Shown: positions 19,641 to 30,908 of the stretch, piece after piece
Layout: each line of letters starts with the position of its first letter
Numbering within the stretch: the first letter of the stretch is position 1
NCBI GenBank assembly: GCA_022778805.1
Contig: JALFSN010000003.1
Location: forward strand, 157,804-221,803
Source: Arcanobacterium sp.
GTDB lineage: Bacteria > Actinomycetota > Actinomycetes > Actinomycetales > Actinomycetaceae
Length of the DNA stretch: 64,000 bases
Direction: 5' to 3'
Translations under genes and position numbers: made by a program
The notes under the pieces: model-generated
Told to the model about the DNA's origin: nothing
Database searches by the model: none
What the model saw: the letters and a program-made list of their open reading frames with translations, nothing else

Positions 19641-20948
19641 TCACACTGCTGGCCCAGCCACCACGATGGAGCGTGGAGCCGTGGCCAATTTTTGTGCCAA
19701 TGCCTGCACGTCGGCTGCCGTCACTGCGCGCGAACGGGTCAGCGATTCTTCCAAGCTCATCAGCTCGCCGCGCATCAGCTCTGCCTGACCAAGCCGATCA
19801 CGCCGAAAACCATTGCCTTCAAAAGCGAACGTCAGCTGCGCCCGCCGCTGGTTAAAAGCGGTGTCGATCTCCTGCTGAGTGACGCCGTCGTGGGCGAGAC
19901 TATCCAAGCACTCGCCCATCATAGCGGCCACTGCTTGCGCATTTTCCGGAGCGCACGCAGCTTCCATCGCCGCGACGCCGCCCTCCAGCCAGCTCAGCCC
20001 CCAGGCATAGGTCGAATAGGCCAGCCCGTGTTGCTCGCGGACTTCTTGAAAGAGCCGGCTCGACGTGCCGCCACCCAAAATTGTAGTGAGAGTGTAGAAC
20101 GTGAATTCTTCACTGCTCGATAGCGCCAGCCCTGGCATCCCAACGACGACGGCACTCTGCCGGCCAGGATGCTCAATCAACCGTTCGCCTCCACTGGTAA
20201 AAATCAAATCCTCCACACGCCTGCGTGGACGCGGATCTGCCGCCTCATCCAGCTGCCAGCGCTCACCCAAGAGCTCCAGCAAAAGATCTCGCAGCTGATC
20301 GTGATTGACATCTCCGGCCGCCGTCACGACGAGCTCTTGGGGCTGGTAGACGCTGCGATAGTGCTCAATCATATGCCGATAATCGAGCGAACGTACCACA
20401 TCCATCGTGGCTCCTACCGGCCGCGCGAGCGGATGAGATCCGAAAATCATCGGTAAGATGGCATTTTCCGCCACCTCAGAGACGTCGTCCTCACTCGCTG
20501 CCAACTCTTCCAAAATCACGCCTCGCTCCGTTTCCATCTGCTGCGGATCGAGCGTGGAATCAGTAAACATATCAACGAGCAGTGCCAACAGCTGCGGCAC
20601 ATCCGTGGCAAAGACTCGCCCGTAATAACACGTGTACTGCCGAGCAGTGGCGGCGTTGAGCGTGCCACCCAGGAAGTCTCCGAGCGTGGAAATATCGAGT
20701 GAACTACGCGTCGAGGTGCCTTTGAACAGCAGGTGTTCCAAAAAATGCGTCGAACCCTCTGCACCAGCAGCTTCATCGCGTGACCCAGCTCCCACCCAAA
20801 ATCCCAGAGCCACCGAACGCTGGCCAGGCACATGCTCAGTGAGCAGGCGAACTCCACCAGGGAGAATGGAGCGCCGCCCGAGCACGCCATCTTCTTCAAA
20901 GGAAAGATCAGGCACTGTGAGCGGGAAAGCAATCGTTGAAAAAGTCAT
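19641..20948 (-). CDS. M16 family zinc peptidase
   Basis: Inverted zinc motif HFLEH (GSTHFLEHLLFKGT); adjacent to pnp as in actinobacteria; start set at MTFSTIAF. Confidence 0.92.
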   Translation of the reverse strand: MTFSTIAFPLTVPDLSFEEDGVLGRRSILPGGVRLLTEHVPGQRSVALGFWVGAGSRDEAAGAEGSTHFLEHLLFKGTSTRSSLDISTLGDFLGGTLNAATARQYTCYYGRVFATDVPQLLALLVDMFTDSTLDPQQMETERGVILEELAASEDDVSEVAENAILPMIFGSHPLARPVGATMDVVRSLDYRHMIEHYRSVYQPQELVVTAAGDVNHDQLRDLLLELLGERWQLDEAADPRPRRRVEDLIFTSGGERLIEHPGRQSAVVVGMPGLALSSSEEFTFYTLTTILGGGTSSRLFQEVREQHGLAYSTYAWGLSWLEGGVAAMEAACAPENAQAVAAMMGECLDSLAHDGVTQQEIDTAFNQRRAQLTFAFEGNGFRRDRLGQAELMRGELMSLEESLTRSRAVTAADVQALAQKLATAPRSIVVAGPAV

Positions 20949-21046
20949 AGCTCTAAGGCTAGCAGGGATAAAACAGCCGCGCGCATTCGCGGCCAGCACT
21001 CACGGCGGCGTGCCCGCGCACGAGCCTACAATGGCGCTTCAAACGC

Positions 21047-21090
21047 CTGTTCCCGACGCTGCGGCATAGCCATGCCCGCGTCGGGAACAG
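21047..21090 (-). terminator. Strong stem-loop, putative pnp terminator
   Basis: CTGTTCCCGACGC ... GCGTCGGGAACAG (13-bp perfect arms) with inner GGCAT/ATGCC. Confidence 0.8.
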
Positions 21091-21135
21091 TGAGAAATCA
21101 CGTGCGTGCCACCGGCTCGCGCCGGCGGCTACACA

Positions 21136-23544
21136 TCACTCTTCGTCATCGTGCGATTCGCTGTGTTCTACAGCTGCCTCATCAGCGCTGGCCGGCACAT
21201 CCTCTGCAGCTGGCTCGTGCGAGCGCGTGCGACGACGCTCGCGTGGGCGGCGCTCACGGCGAGCCTCATCATTGCGGACGTGCCCGCGGCGATCGCCTCG
21301 GCCATCGCGTTCACGGCGATGCTCACTCTCTTCAGCTTGCGCAGCTTTCTCTGCTTCGAGCTGTTCATCAGTGAGCACTGCGTGCAAAGAGAGTTTGCCG
21401 CGATCGTCGATCTCAGCGAGCTCTACCTCCACCTTGTCTCCTACGTTCATGACGTCCTCGACGGAGTTGATGCGCTTGCCACCCACGAGTCGGCGAATCT
21501 GGGAGATGTGCAGCAGACCATCACGCCCCGGAGCCAGCGAAATAAACGCACCGAAAGTAGTCGTCTTGACGACCGTGCCCACGAAATGTTCGCCAACTTC
21601 CGGCATCTGCGGATTGGCGATCTGATTGATCGTGGTTCGAGCTGCTTCAGCAGCTGTACCATTGGTAGCGCCGATGTAGACGGTGCCGTCTTCCTCAATG
21701 GTGATGTCCGCTCCAGTATCTTCCTGGATCTGATTAATCATCTTGCCTTTCGGCCCAATCACCTCACCGATTTTGTCCACGGGGATCTTCACCGAGATGA
21801 CGCGCGGAGCGGTCTGAGCCATTTCTTCCACCTCGGGCACCGCCTGCTCGATGAGATCCAAGATAGCCATGCGGGCATCGTGTGCCTGCTGCAAAGCGGC
21901 GGCCAGCACTTCAGCGGGGATGCCGTCGAGCTTGGTATCGAGCTGCAGCGCCGTCACGAAATCACGAGTGCCAGCCACTTTGAAATCCATGTCTCCAAGA
22001 GCATCTTCAGCTCCGAGAATATCGGTGAGCGCCACGTAGCGCTGCTCGCCGTCAATCTCACCAGAAATGAGCCCCATCGCGATGCCAGCCACAGGAGCTT
22101 TCAGCGGCACGCCAGCGTTGAGCAGCGAAATCGTGCTAGCACACACTGACCCCATCGAACTGGAGCCGTTGGAGCCGAGAGTCTCGCTCACTTGCCGAAT
22201 GGCATACGGGAACTCATCCCGCCCTGGAAGTACTGGCACCAGCGCACGCTCGGCGAGCATGCCATGGCCAATCTCGCGGCGTTTCGGAGAACCGACACGG
22301 CCAGTCTCACCTGTAGAGAACGGCGGGAAATTGTAGTGATGCATATAGCGCTTCGAGGTGATCGGCGAAAGGTTGTCGATCTGCTGTTCCATCTTGAGCA
22401 TATTGAGCGTCGTGACGCCGAGGATCTGAGTCTCGCCACGCTGGAAGAGACCGCTGCCATGCACCCGAGGAAGCACCCCAGCTTGAGCCGTGATGGTGCG
22501 AATCTCCACAGGAGTGCGCCCGTCCATACGCTCGCCCTCCGTGAGCACTCGACGGCGCATCGCATTCTTCCAGTGCTGATTGACGGCGAGCGCCAGCGCC
22601 TGCTCCCGCTCTGGGAAACGATCGGAAAGCTGCGAGATGATCTCATCTGTCGCATTGTTCAAAGCCACATCGCGCTCATGCTTATCACGAATGCCGAAAA
22701 TCGGATCGAAATGAGTGCCCACGAGCTCGCCAACAGCCTCAAATTCTTCATCTTCATAGCTGGGGTAGATCGGCAGATCCAGTGGTTCTTTGCCAGCCTG
22801 CTTCACCAGTTCCAGCTGAGCTTCGCACAGGGCGCGAATAAAGGGCTTAGCAGCCTCAAGACCGCCAGCTACCACATCTTCCGTGGGCTTCGTGCCGCCT
22901 TTCGCCACGTTCTCGATGAGGTTTTCGCCGCCTTCTGCTTCCACCATCATGATGGCCACATCGTCGCCCACAATACGGCCAGCCACGACAATCACGAATG
23001 TGGCACGAGGAAGCTCCGAATAGCGCGGGAATGCCACCCACTGGCCATCAATCAACGCCAAGCGAGTGCCGCCCACCGGCCCGTGGAACGGCAGACCGGA
23101 AATCTGGGTCGAGGCAGAGGCGGCGTTGATGGCGAGTACGTCATACGCATCATCTGGATTGACGGCCATCACCGTCTCAATCACCTGCACCTCATTGCGC
23201 AGTCCCTTTTGGAAAGCGGGACGCAGCGGACGGTCGATCACGCGCGCGGCGAGAATAGCATCGGTGCCGGCGCGGCCTTCACGGCGGAAGAACGAACCCG
23301 GAATCTGGCCTGCCGCATACGCCCGCTCTTCCACGTCCACCGTGAGCGGGAAGAAGTCAAAGTGTTCCCTTGGCTGCGACGATACCGCCGTCGTCGAGAG
23401 CACAGTGGTGTCGTCGTCGAGATATGCCATGACGGCGCCAGCTGCCTGCTGTGCGAGCAAACCGGTCTCAAAACGCACCGTGCGGGTACCAAAAACGCCG
23501 TTGTCAATAACGGCTTGTGCAAATTTAATATCTGGACCTTCCAC
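21136..23544 (-). CDS. pnp: Polyribonucleotide nucleotidyltransferase
   Basis: RNase PH repeats ([61 protein letters not shown]), KH ([25 protein letters not shown]), S1 domain. Confidence 0.97.
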   Translation of the reverse strand: MEGPDIKFAQAVIDNGVFGTRTVRFETGLLAQQAAGAVMAYLDDDTTVLSTTAVSSQPREHFDFFPLTVDVEERAYAAGQIPGSFFRREGRAGTDAILAARVIDRPLRPAFQKGLRNEVQVIETVMAVNPDDAYDVLAINAASASTQISGLPFHGPVGGTRLALIDGQWVAFPRYSELPRATFVIVVAGRIVGDDVAIMMVEAEGGENLIENVAKGGTKPTEDVVAGGLEAAKPFIRALCEAQLELVKQAGKEPLDLPIYPSYEDEEFEAVGELVGTHFDPIFGIRDKHERDVALNNATDEIISQLSDRFPEREQALALAVNQHWKNAMRRRVLTEGERMDGRTPVEIRTITAQAGVLPRVHGSGLFQRGETQILGVTTLNMLKMEQQIDNLSPITSKRYMHHYNFPPFSTGETGRVGSPKRREIGHGMLAERALVPVLPGRDEFPYAIRQVSETLGSNGSSSMGSVCASTISLLNAGVPLKAPVAGIAMGLISGEIDGEQRYVALTDILGAEDALGDMDFKVAGTRDFVTALQLDTKLDGIPAEVLAAALQQAHDARMAILDLIEQAVPEVEEMAQTAPRVISVKIPVDKIGEVIGPKGKMINQIQEDTGADITIEEDGTVYIGATNGTAAEAARTTINQIANPQMPEVGEHFVGTVVKTTTFGAFISLAPGRDGLLHISQIRRLVGGKRINSVEDVMNVGDKVEVELAEIDDRGKLSLHAVLTDEQLEAEKAAQAEESEHRRERDGRGDRRGHVRNDEARRERRPRERRRTRSHEPAAEDVPASADEAAVEHSESHDDEE

Positions 23545-23864
23545 AAGGCCTCCTTACTATCGAGTGGCGCACGATCCGCGCGCGCCTGCCTCGCCCTGAT
23601 ACGGCCGTCGATAATCATGCTCGGAGTGCATATTATGCCGTGCGCACCCTCATCAGCTGGACTCATCCGCGCTGGCACTATGGCTACTCATGGGCTAGCT
23701 GGCATCTGTTCTATCAGATACCAGCGGCTCGCCGCGCTGAACTCTGCGCTCACCGCCCTACTGCGCTCATGCGCTGCCAGAACTGACGGCGCGCTGCCAG
23801 CAGCATACTCCGCTCACCATTACCGAAAGCCGAACCTCGTGGGCTAGGCATGTTGGGTATTTAT

Positions 23865-23928
23865 TTGTTTATGTTACCTGTTGTTTATGCTACCTGTACA
23901 CAGTACTTACCTATATACAGTATCTGCC
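23865..23928. repeat. AT-rich imperfect tandem array between rpsO and pnp
   Basis: TTGTTTATGTTACCTG / TTGTTTATGCTACCTG / TACACAGTACTTACC / TATATACAGTATCTGCC. Confidence 0.85.
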
Positions 23929-24050
23929 GCGCCTGGAGCTGCGGACCTGCATGAGTACGTGTCTGCTACGCCGCGCAGCGCTTAACGTTTGAACAACGCC
24001 GCGATATGCGCAGCGACACGCCCTTGCACAGCAAGCCCCAGCACAGTAAT

Positions 24051-24077
24051 CGGCTTGGGCGATATACCCAAGCCGAC
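24051..24077 (-). terminator. Putative rpsO terminator
   Basis: TCGGCTTGGG - CGATATA - CCCAAGCCGA, 10 nt downstream of the rpsO stop. Confidence 0.8.
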
Positions 24078-24087
24078 GAGTTCAGCA

Positions 24088-24357
24088 CTATCGGCGCAAG
24101 CCGAGGCGCTGGATCAACGAGCGGTAGCGTTCGATGTCTTCTTTCGCCAGGTAGGTGAGAAGACGACGGCGCTTACCAATGAGCAGCATCAACCCGCGGC
24201 GGGAATGATGATCGTGCACATGCGTATGGAAATGCTCGGTGAGATCTTTGATACGAGCCGAGAGCAGCGCCACCTGAACTTCTGGAGAACCGGTGTCCCC
24301 CTCGTGAGTGGCATATTCAGCGATAATGCTATCTTTGCGCTCTTTCGTGAGAGCCAT
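24088..24357 (-). CDS. rpsO: 30S ribosomal protein S15
   Basis: [36 protein letters not shown], 89 aa. Confidence 0.97.
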   Translation of the reverse strand: MALTKERKDSIIAEYATHEGDTGSPEVQVALLSARIKDLTEHFHTHVHDHHSRRGLMLLIGKRRRLLTYLAKEDIERYRSLIQRLGLRR

Positions 24358-24659
24358 ACAATTCTCCTTTGTTCGTTGCACAGAGCTCGGAGCCTATTCA
24401 TCCGAGCACGCCTGGCCGTGGCCGATCTTACGGCTGAGCTATTCTATCACGTGTTATCTCCACCCCGTGCTCGTGAGAGCGTGACGTGAATAACGACGCA
24501 CCACGCCGTCTCAGCGGCTATCTCGCTGCCATTTCAGCGCTACCACCTCCCTGAGCATCGCCTCTCTGTGCTCGGCATTCACCGCACGCAACGCGATGGA
24601 AGTAATGAGGACAGAGGACAGATGGGAACAAACAGGAGTGGCAGCTTGGCACGCCGCCG

Positions 24660-25679
24660 CTATTGCGCCGTCACCGCTCTTGGATCAATGCGAGAGGGCA
24701 CCGGCACGGCAAGCACCTCAGCGACAGCGCGCAAATCATCATCCATCTGCCGCAACAGCTCCTCCACAGAGCGCAACTTCAACATCGGCCGCAGATATTC
24801 CATGAAGTCAATGGCGATCTCCTGCCCATAGAGGTTGAGATCAGCTCTCCCCAGTACGTGTGCCTCGACAGTTCGCTCCGTGACGTCATCAAACTGCGGA
24901 TTGGTTCCCACTGAAATTGCTGATGGCAAATACTCTGCTGCTTGGGTACCTGGCACCCGCACCACGACCCAGCCTGCGTAAACGCCGTCACGCGGTATCT
25001 CTCCCAGCCCGTCACCAGAGAGATTAGCCGTGGGAAAGCCCAACGCGCGCCCGCGCTGAAAACCGCGCCGCACCTTTCCGCGCACCCTGTGTGGCCGTCC
25101 CAGCACTCGCGCAGCACCAGCGACATCCCCTTTGTCTAGCAGTTCTCGCACCCACGTAGAACTCCAGCGGCGTCCTTCAGGAGAGCGCACATCGGAGACG
25201 ATGTGCACGCTGAACCCGAAGCGCTCCCCCAGCTCTCGTAACTTTTCTTGATCGCCAGTATTGCCAGCTCCAAAACGCACATCCGCCCCCACGACCACAG
25301 CGCGGGCTTTCAGCTGCTCGACCAGCTGACGTTCGACGAACTCCTCGGCGGTGAGCTGCGCATAGCTGAGATCGTAGCGTTGCACATAGGTAGCCCACAG
25401 CCCAGCCGCTTCAAGGCGCTGCAGCCGATCATCCACAGAAATCACGAGCGGAGCCGGCACATCTGGATGATGAACCACGCTCGGATGGGGATCAAACGTG
25501 AGCGCCACCGCTGGCAGTCCCATATCTTTCGCCCGCTGCACGGCGGCATGCAAGATTGCTTTGTGCCCTTTGTGTACACCGTCGAATACGCCGACCGTCA
25601 CCACCGCTCCATCATAGGCGGGGATATCACTCGGCTCACGCCAAATCATCATATATCTACTATGGTTGATTCCCTCCAC
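24660..25679 (-). CDS. ribF: Bifunctional riboflavin kinase/FAD synthetase
   Basis: VVTVGVFDGVHKGHKAIL, FDPHP, GRPHRVRGKVRRGFQRGRALGFPTANL. Confidence 0.95.
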   Translation of the reverse strand: MEGINHSRYMMIWREPSDIPAYDGAVVTVGVFDGVHKGHKAILHAAVQRAKDMGLPAVALTFDPHPSVVHHPDVPAPLVISVDDRLQRLEAAGLWATYVQRYDLSYAQLTAEEFVERQLVEQLKARAVVVGADVRFGAGNTGDQEKLRELGERFGFSVHIVSDVRSPEGRRWSSTWVRELLDKGDVAGAARVLGRPHRVRGKVRRGFQRGRALGFPTANLSGDGLGEIPRDGVYAGWVVVRVPGTQAAEYLPSAISVGTNPQFDDVTERTVEAHVLGRADLNLYGQEIAIDFMEYLRPMLKLRSVEELLRQMDDDLRAVAEVLAVPVPSRIDPRAVTAQ

Positions 25680-25750
25680 TTACACAAAAGGAGATCTGGC
25701 CGCAAGGACGCTCAACTAATAGTGAAGCCGAGCTAGCAGCGGGAAAAACA

Positions 25751-25863
25751 GCGGGACATACCGCAAACTGCTCAGGTGAGAAATGGACATACCGCTGAGA
25801 AATGGACATACCGCGAACTGCTCAGGCGGGGGATACCGCAAATCATTCAGGCGGGAAATACCG
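25751..25863. repeat. Degenerate tandem array (5 units) spanning the truB stop codon
   Basis: Minus-strand units GGTATTTCCCGCCTGAATGATTTGC, GGTATCCCCCGCCTGAGCAGTTCGC, GGTATGTCCATTTCTCAGC, GGTATGTCCATTTCTCACCTGAGCAGTTTGC, GGTATGTCCCGC. Confidence 0.92.
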
Positions 25864-26935
25864 TCGCCGGAGCAGTGAGCTGACCACGTGCCTTTCCGAT
25901 CGCCACCAGCTGAGCTGGCGAGCCGTGGGTGAGCAAGGCAACGGGATACCGCTCCTTCTGAACTCCGAGATTGATGAACTGGCCGTGGCGCAGTGCCGCA
26001 GCTTGCTCGGCCGTGACGGCAATCGGCTCCATTATGCGCACCGCTGCCTGAGCTAGCGGAATGATCGGCAAAGGCTCACGCGCACGCACCCGCTCAGCCA
26101 TATTCGGAATACTGTGCGCCTCGTCAATACTGAATGCCCCCACGTGCGTGCGCCGCAACGCCGTGAGATGTGCTCCCATGCCAAGCGCCTCTCCCAGATC
26201 ACGGGCGAGGGCGCGCACGTAGGTACCCGCAGAGCACCTGACCTCCACATCTACATCAATCGCCGGAGCCATCGGGCGCCCCAGCTGGTAGATGGCAGCG
26301 GCGCGCGGATCGCTTCGCCGTGCAAAGCGGTAAACCGTGACGGGACGCTCCGGCAAGACGACTTCTTCACCGGCACGCACGCGGGCATAGGCTCGCTCTC
26401 CCGCTATTTTAATGGCGGAAACGCTCGCAGGCCGCTGCATAATCGGTCCCACAAAACGAGCCATAGCAGCATCGAGCTGCTCCACGCTGAAATCAGGGCG
26501 CACCCCGAGCGATTCCACAATGACCTCGCCCTGCGCGTCATCCGTGCGGGTGGCTGCCCCAAAACGGATAGTGGCCTGATAGGTCTTATCGTGGCCGCTC
26601 ATATACGTGAGCAGCCGCGTGCCCGCGCCGATGCCGAGCGTCAATAGCCCCGTCGCCATCGGATCGAGGGTGCCAGCATGCCCGACTTTACGAGTGCCAG
26701 CGAGCCGGCGCACCGCCCCCACCACGTCATGCGAGGTGACGTCGGCCGGCTTATCAACGAGCAGCACACCGGATAGAGCCGAAGAATCTGCGCGAGCCGC
26801 ATCTGAGCGGGCTGCATCGGCCGAGCCAGCTGCGCAGCCAGTCACGTCAGCTACGCTAGCAGCGTCAGTGCTCCGTGTGGGGCGGGGCAGATCTCCCCAC
26901 GGCATCACCCGCAGCAGGTTTTTCTTAACCGTCAT
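25847..26935 (-). CDS. truB: tRNA pseudouridine(55) synthase
   Basis: GVLLVDKPADVTSHDVVGAVRRLAGTRKVGHAGTLDPMATGLL; start set at MTVKKN overlapping the rbfA stop. Confidence 0.94.
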   Translation of the reverse strand: MTVKKNLLRVMPWGDLPRPTRSTDAASVADVTGCAAGSADAARSDAARADSSALSGVLLVDKPADVTSHDVVGAVRRLAGTRKVGHAGTLDPMATGLLTLGIGAGTRLLTYMSGHDKTYQATIRFGAATRTDDAQGEVIVESLGVRPDFSVEQLDAAMARFVGPIMQRPASVSAIKIAGERAYARVRAGEEVVLPERPVTVYRFARRSDPRAAAIYQLGRPMAPAIDVDVEVRCSAGTYVRALARDLGEALGMGAHLTALRRTHVGAFSIDEAHSIPNMAERVRAREPLPIIPLAQAAVRIMEPIAVTAEQAAALRHGQFINLGVQKERYPVALLTHGSPAQLVAIGKARGQLTAPATVFPA

Positions 26936-27398
26936 ATCCATCCGTATCAGAAGCATATCCATCTGTATCAGAAGCGTCGGTTTCCCGAGGTTTCTTATAG
27001 GGATCTGCCTCTCCAGCAAATGCTGCACCTTGAGCCATGCTGCGCACGCGGGCATCATGTGCACGCGCCGCCATCAGTGCATCCTCAATGGAGCGGCTGT
27101 GCTCAGGTATACGGTCGAGCTCAAACTCAATCGTTGGCGTGAGCCGCAGACCCACGCCCTTGCCCACCGCAGAGCGAATCAGCCCCTTGGCCGATTCCAA
27201 AGCGCGAGCCGTCCGAGCGGCGTCCTGCTCAGATCCCAGCACTGTGTAATACACAGTGGCGTGCTGAAGATCTCCGCTCACGCGCACATCAGTGACGGTG
27301 ACCATCCCTAAGCGCGGATCCTTGAGCTTCGTGGTAATCATCCGCGCCACAATCTGCTGAATTTGCTCAGCTACGCGAGCCTCACGAGTGTTGGGCAT
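26925..27398 (-). CDS. rbfA: 30S ribosome-binding factor A
   Basis: REARVAEQIQQIVARMITTKLKDPRLGMVTVTDVRVSGDLQHATVYYTVLG. Confidence 0.95.
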   Translation of the reverse strand: MPNTREARVAEQIQQIVARMITTKLKDPRLGMVTVTDVRVSGDLQHATVYYTVLGSEQDAARTARALESAKGLIRSAVGKGVGLRLTPTIEFELDRIPEHSRSIEDALMAARAHDARVRSMAQGAAFAGEADPYKKPRETDASDTDGYASDTDGYDG

Positions 27399-27413
27399 AT
27401 CCTCTCCTTCAGC

Positions 27414-30400
27414 TTACTCACGCGGTTTTTCGCGCATCTCCCAGGTCTCAATGACATCGCCCACGCGCACGTCCTTATAGCCGAGCGTAATGCCGCATTC
27501 GTAGCCCTCTTTCACCTCCGTCACGTCGTCTTTTTCACGCCGCAACGAGACGATTTCCAGATTCTCTTCCACGACGGCGTCATCGCGCTTAAGCCGCGCC
27601 TTGGCACCGCGTTTAATCGATCCGGTGCGCACAATCGAACCGGCAATCACGCCAGCTTTTCCGCTCTTGAAGAGCATCCGCACCTCAGCAGTGCCAAGCT
27701 GTACTTCCTCATAGATCGGCTTGAGCTTGCCTTTGAGCGCATCTTCCACATCGTTGATGGCATCGTAGATGACTGAGTAGAACTTCAACTCCACGCCCTC
27801 ACGATCAGCCATATCAGCTACGCGCTCAGCCGGACGCACATTGAAACCAATGATGACGGCGTTATCCACGGTAGCCAGATCCACATCGGACTGCGTGATA
27901 TTGCCAACGCCACGGTGAATCACGTTGAGCTGAACTTCTCCAGCGCCAACCTCGATATCGAACAGCGAGGATTCCAGAGCCTCCACAGCACCTGACGAGT
28001 CGCCTTTGATAATGAGGTTGAGGTTTTCCACCTTGCCCTCTTCAATGGCGGCGTTGAGATCCTCCAGCGAGATGCGCTTGCGACGCTTAGCCAAGGTGGC
28101 TGCCCGCTTAGCAGCTTCTCGCTTCTCGGCAATTTGGCGAGCAGTGCGCTCATCTTCAGCCACAATGAGTTGATCGCCCGCGTCTGGCACCGATTTCAGG
28201 CCGAGTACCTGCACTGGGCGAGCTGGAAGTGCCTCCTGCAGGCGATGCCCACGGTCGTCAACCATAGCGCGCACCGTGCCATAGGCGGTGCCGACGACGA
28301 TCGGGTCGCCCACGTGGAGCGTGCCCTCTTGAACCAGCACCGTAATCAACGAGCCACGACCCTGATCGAGCTTCGCCTCAATAGCCACGCCACGAGCCGG
28401 TTTATCAGGATTAGCCATAGGCGCCACCAAAATATCCGAGGTAGCCAGAACCGTCTCCAGCAGTTCTCCGATGTTGGTGCGCTGCTTGGCCGAAATATCA
28501 ACAAATGGCACATCGCCACCGTACTCTTCAGCTACCAAGCCGTATTCCGTGAGCTGTGCGCGCACCTTTTCAGGGTTGGCACCATCCACATCAATTTTAT
28601 TGACGGCGACGACGATCGGCACATCTGCCGCTTTCGCGTGGTTAATCGCCTCCACTGTCTGTGGCATCACGCCGTCATTTGCCGCTACGACGAGCACCGC
28701 CACGTCGGTGGCATTTGCGCCGCGCGCACGCATGGCAGTGAATGCTTCATGGCCTGGCGTGTCGATAAAGGTGATATGCCGGTCACGATCTTCCACATGC
28801 ACGGTGGTCTGGTAGGCGCCGATGCTCTGGGTGATGCCGCCGGCCTCATCCTCCACCACATCGGTGTGCCGAATGGCGTCCAGCAGCTTCGTCTTGCCAT
28901 GATCGACGTGTCCCATGACGGTGACGACGGGCGGACGGCGCTTGAGCTTGTCGGGGTCTTCTTCCTCTTTCTCAGCATCCAGATCAATATCGAAAGATTC
29001 CAGAATCTCACGATCCTCATCTTCGGCACTCATAATCTTGATGTCGTAGCCAAGCTCAGCCCCCAAGAGCTGGAATGTATCTTCGTCCAAACTCTGGTTG
29101 GCTGTGGCCATCTCCCCCATGCGGAAAAGCACGGTGACCAGTGCCGCCGGATCCGCTTGGATCTTTTCGGCAAAATCCGCGAGTGAGGCACCGGCGCGCA
29201 CACGCACCACTGTCGAGCCGTCGCCGCGAGGAATCTGCACGCCAGCGAGCATCGGAGATTGCATCTCTTCAAACTCTTGCCGTTTGGCCCGCTTGCTCTT
29301 ATGCCCACGTCCGCCGCCTTGACGACCGAAAGCGCCAGCTGTCGAGCCACCGCGTGCCTTGCCACCGCTGCGAGTAAAACCGCCACGGCTGTTCGGGCCA
29401 TTCTGCCCGCCACGGAAGCCTTGGCCGCCGCGATTAGCGCCAGAGCGACCGGCGCGACCACCGGCATTGAAGCCGGTGCCGAAGTGTTCACCCATAGTGG
29501 CTGGAGTGGCAGTATGCCCACCGCGTGAGCCACCAGAGCGCGAGCCACGGCCGCCTTGGCTGCCCTGGTTTCCATTCGGGCCGTGGCCGCCAGAGCGCCC
29601 CATCCCCTGCTGCGAGGAGAATGGTGAATTGCCTGGCCGTGGGCCACGTCCGCGACCGCCAGAACGCCCCATGCCTTGATGGGATGCGAACGGTGAATTG
29701 CCTGGCCGTGGGCCACCACGCCGCGCTTGCGGACGCGGCGGCGCCGCCTCGCGAGCTGCTTCGGCGCTGCGATGTGCATCGCCAGGAGTGGCCATCGTGG
29801 GATGGCGCATAGGCTTTGTGGGCTTGGCATGGGTGGCCGAGGCGGCGCCCTGTGCTCCTGGCTTCGGGGCGCTCTGTGTCTGCGAGTGGGATTGCCCGCT
29901 CTGGTGGCCTGGCTTAGGCCCGCGATTCATCCCTGGCTTCGGCGCGTGAGATGCTCGCGAGCCAGAAACCGTAGGCGTAGGAGCAGCTGCGGCTCGGCCA
30001 GAGTCGTTACCCGCCTCAGCGGCGCGCTGAGCCGAGGCATGAGAATCGTTAGCCTCAGCAGCGCTCATCTCTCCAGCATTACTCGGCGCTCCTCCGGCCA
30101 CGCTTCGCGCGCCATTTGGCTGAGTTCCTCTGGATGCTCCAGACTTCGGGCCAGGCTTCACGCCCGTGCGAGCAGCTGGCACGGCAGCAGGCGAGCCAGT
30201 CGATTCTGCAGCAGCACCAGCGGCAGCTGCATGTGCGCCGCCGTCAGACGATGCTGGCGCGACACTATCCGCCGTGCCCTCGCCGCCAGCTGTATCCGTG
30301 GAACGCTCAGATAGCTGAGCGCCAGCTACCTGGGGCGCACCCTTTTCTGATTTGTCCGATTCCTCTGCTGTTTTCTTTGCTGGCGTCTTCTTCTTCGCCG

Positions 30401-30590
30401 GCTTCGCAGCGGCGGCAGCAACTTCATCCGGATGCTGCTCAAAATACTCTCGTGCTTTTCGCACGACTGGCGCCTCAATCGTCGAGGACGCCGATTTTAC
30501 GAATTCACCATTATCTTTAAGCACCGCAAGTAGCTTTTTACTCGTAATGCCGAGCTCTTTCGCAAGCTCATGTACGCGGACCTTCGCCAC
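27414..30590 (-). CDS. infB: Translation initiation factor IF-2
   Basis: IF2 N-terminal domain, Gly/Arg-rich linker, GTPase motifs [27 protein letters not shown]. Confidence 0.97.
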   Translation of the reverse strand: MAKVRVHELAKELGITSKKLLAVLKDNGEFVKSASSTIEAPVVRKAREYFEQHPDEVAAAAAKPAKKKTPAKKTAEESDKSEKGAPQVAGAQLSERSTDTAGGEGTADSVAPASSDGGAHAAAAGAAAESTGSPAAVPAARTGVKPGPKSGASRGTQPNGARSVAGGAPSNAGEMSAAEANDSHASAQRAAEAGNDSGRAAAAPTPTVSGSRASHAPKPGMNRGPKPGHQSGQSHSQTQSAPKPGAQGAASATHAKPTKPMRHPTMATPGDAHRSAEAAREAAPPRPQARRGGPRPGNSPFASHQGMGRSGGRGRGPRPGNSPFSSQQGMGRSGGHGPNGNQGSQGGRGSRSGGSRGGHTATPATMGEHFGTGFNAGGRAGRSGANRGGQGFRGGQNGPNSRGGFTRSGGKARGGSTAGAFGRQGGGRGHKSKRAKRQEFEEMQSPMLAGVQIPRGDGSTVVRVRAGASLADFAEKIQADPAALVTVLFRMGEMATANQSLDEDTFQLLGAELGYDIKIMSAEDEDREILESFDIDLDAEKEEEDPDKLKRRPPVVTVMGHVDHGKTKLLDAIRHTDVVEDEAGGITQSIGAYQTTVHVEDRDRHITFIDTPGHEAFTAMRARGANATDVAVLVVAANDGVMPQTVEAINHAKAADVPIVVAVNKIDVDGANPEKVRAQLTEYGLVAEEYGGDVPFVDISAKQRTNIGELLETVLATSDILVAPMANPDKPARGVAIEAKLDQGRGSLITVLVQEGTLHVGDPIVVGTAYGTVRAMVDDRGHRLQEALPARPVQVLGLKSVPDAGDQLIVAEDERTARQIAEKREAAKRAATLAKRRKRISLEDLNAAIEEGKVENLNLIIKGDSSGAVEALESSLFDIEVGAGEVQLNVIHRGVGNITQSDVDLATVDNAVIIGFNVRPAERVADMADREGVELKFYSVIYDAINDVEDALKGKLKPIYEEVQLGTAEVRMLFKSGKAGVIAGSIVRTGSIKRGAKARLKRDDAVVEENLEIVSLRREKDDVTEVKEGYECGITLGYKDVRVGDVIETWEMREKPRE
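29588..29725 (-). repeat. Intragenic ~69-bp tandem repeat in the IF-2 linker
   Basis: [18 protein letters not shown] / [18 protein letters not shown]. Confidence 0.85.
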
Positions 30591-30852
30591 ATTTCTCCTT
30601 CTGCTTGGCCCGCGCGCGTGCGCCGACCGTCGTTATTCGCAGCTCATTGCTGTGTACTCATCGGGTGCCCATCGGCTTTCTACCCGCTTTCTGTATAGAT
30701 CGGAATTTCTGCGTGAATAGTGCAAAAATCAAAGTGCGCATAACGCACCCTTGCAAGTGTAGCTGAAATTGGCTACATTCCCAGAGTTGCACGCCACAAT
30801 CAGCAGGTGAGGGCGCTCACTAATCAGTGTCGCTCATCAGTGCTCACCCAGA

Positions 30853-30896
30853 ATGCGCCCTCATCAGAGCGCACCCTGCACACCAAGAGGGCGCAT
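30853..30896 (-). terminator. Stem-loop directly after nusA (attenuator/terminator candidate)
   Basis: ATGCGCCCTC - 24 nt - GAGGGCGCAT, 10-bp perfect arms. Confidence 0.6.
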
Positions 30897-30908
30897 CGAT
30901 CTGCACAT

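Noticed and set aside
29588-29725. Repeats in infB as CRISPR or novel repeat locus
   Set aside because: In-frame repeats encoding the Gly/Arg-rich IF-2 linker, common in actinobacterial IF-2.
29100-30360. Many long antisense/alternate-frame ORFs opposite infB, pnp, ftsK and the adhesin
   Set aside because: They mirror GC-rich coding frames of well-supported genes and have no recognisable domains.
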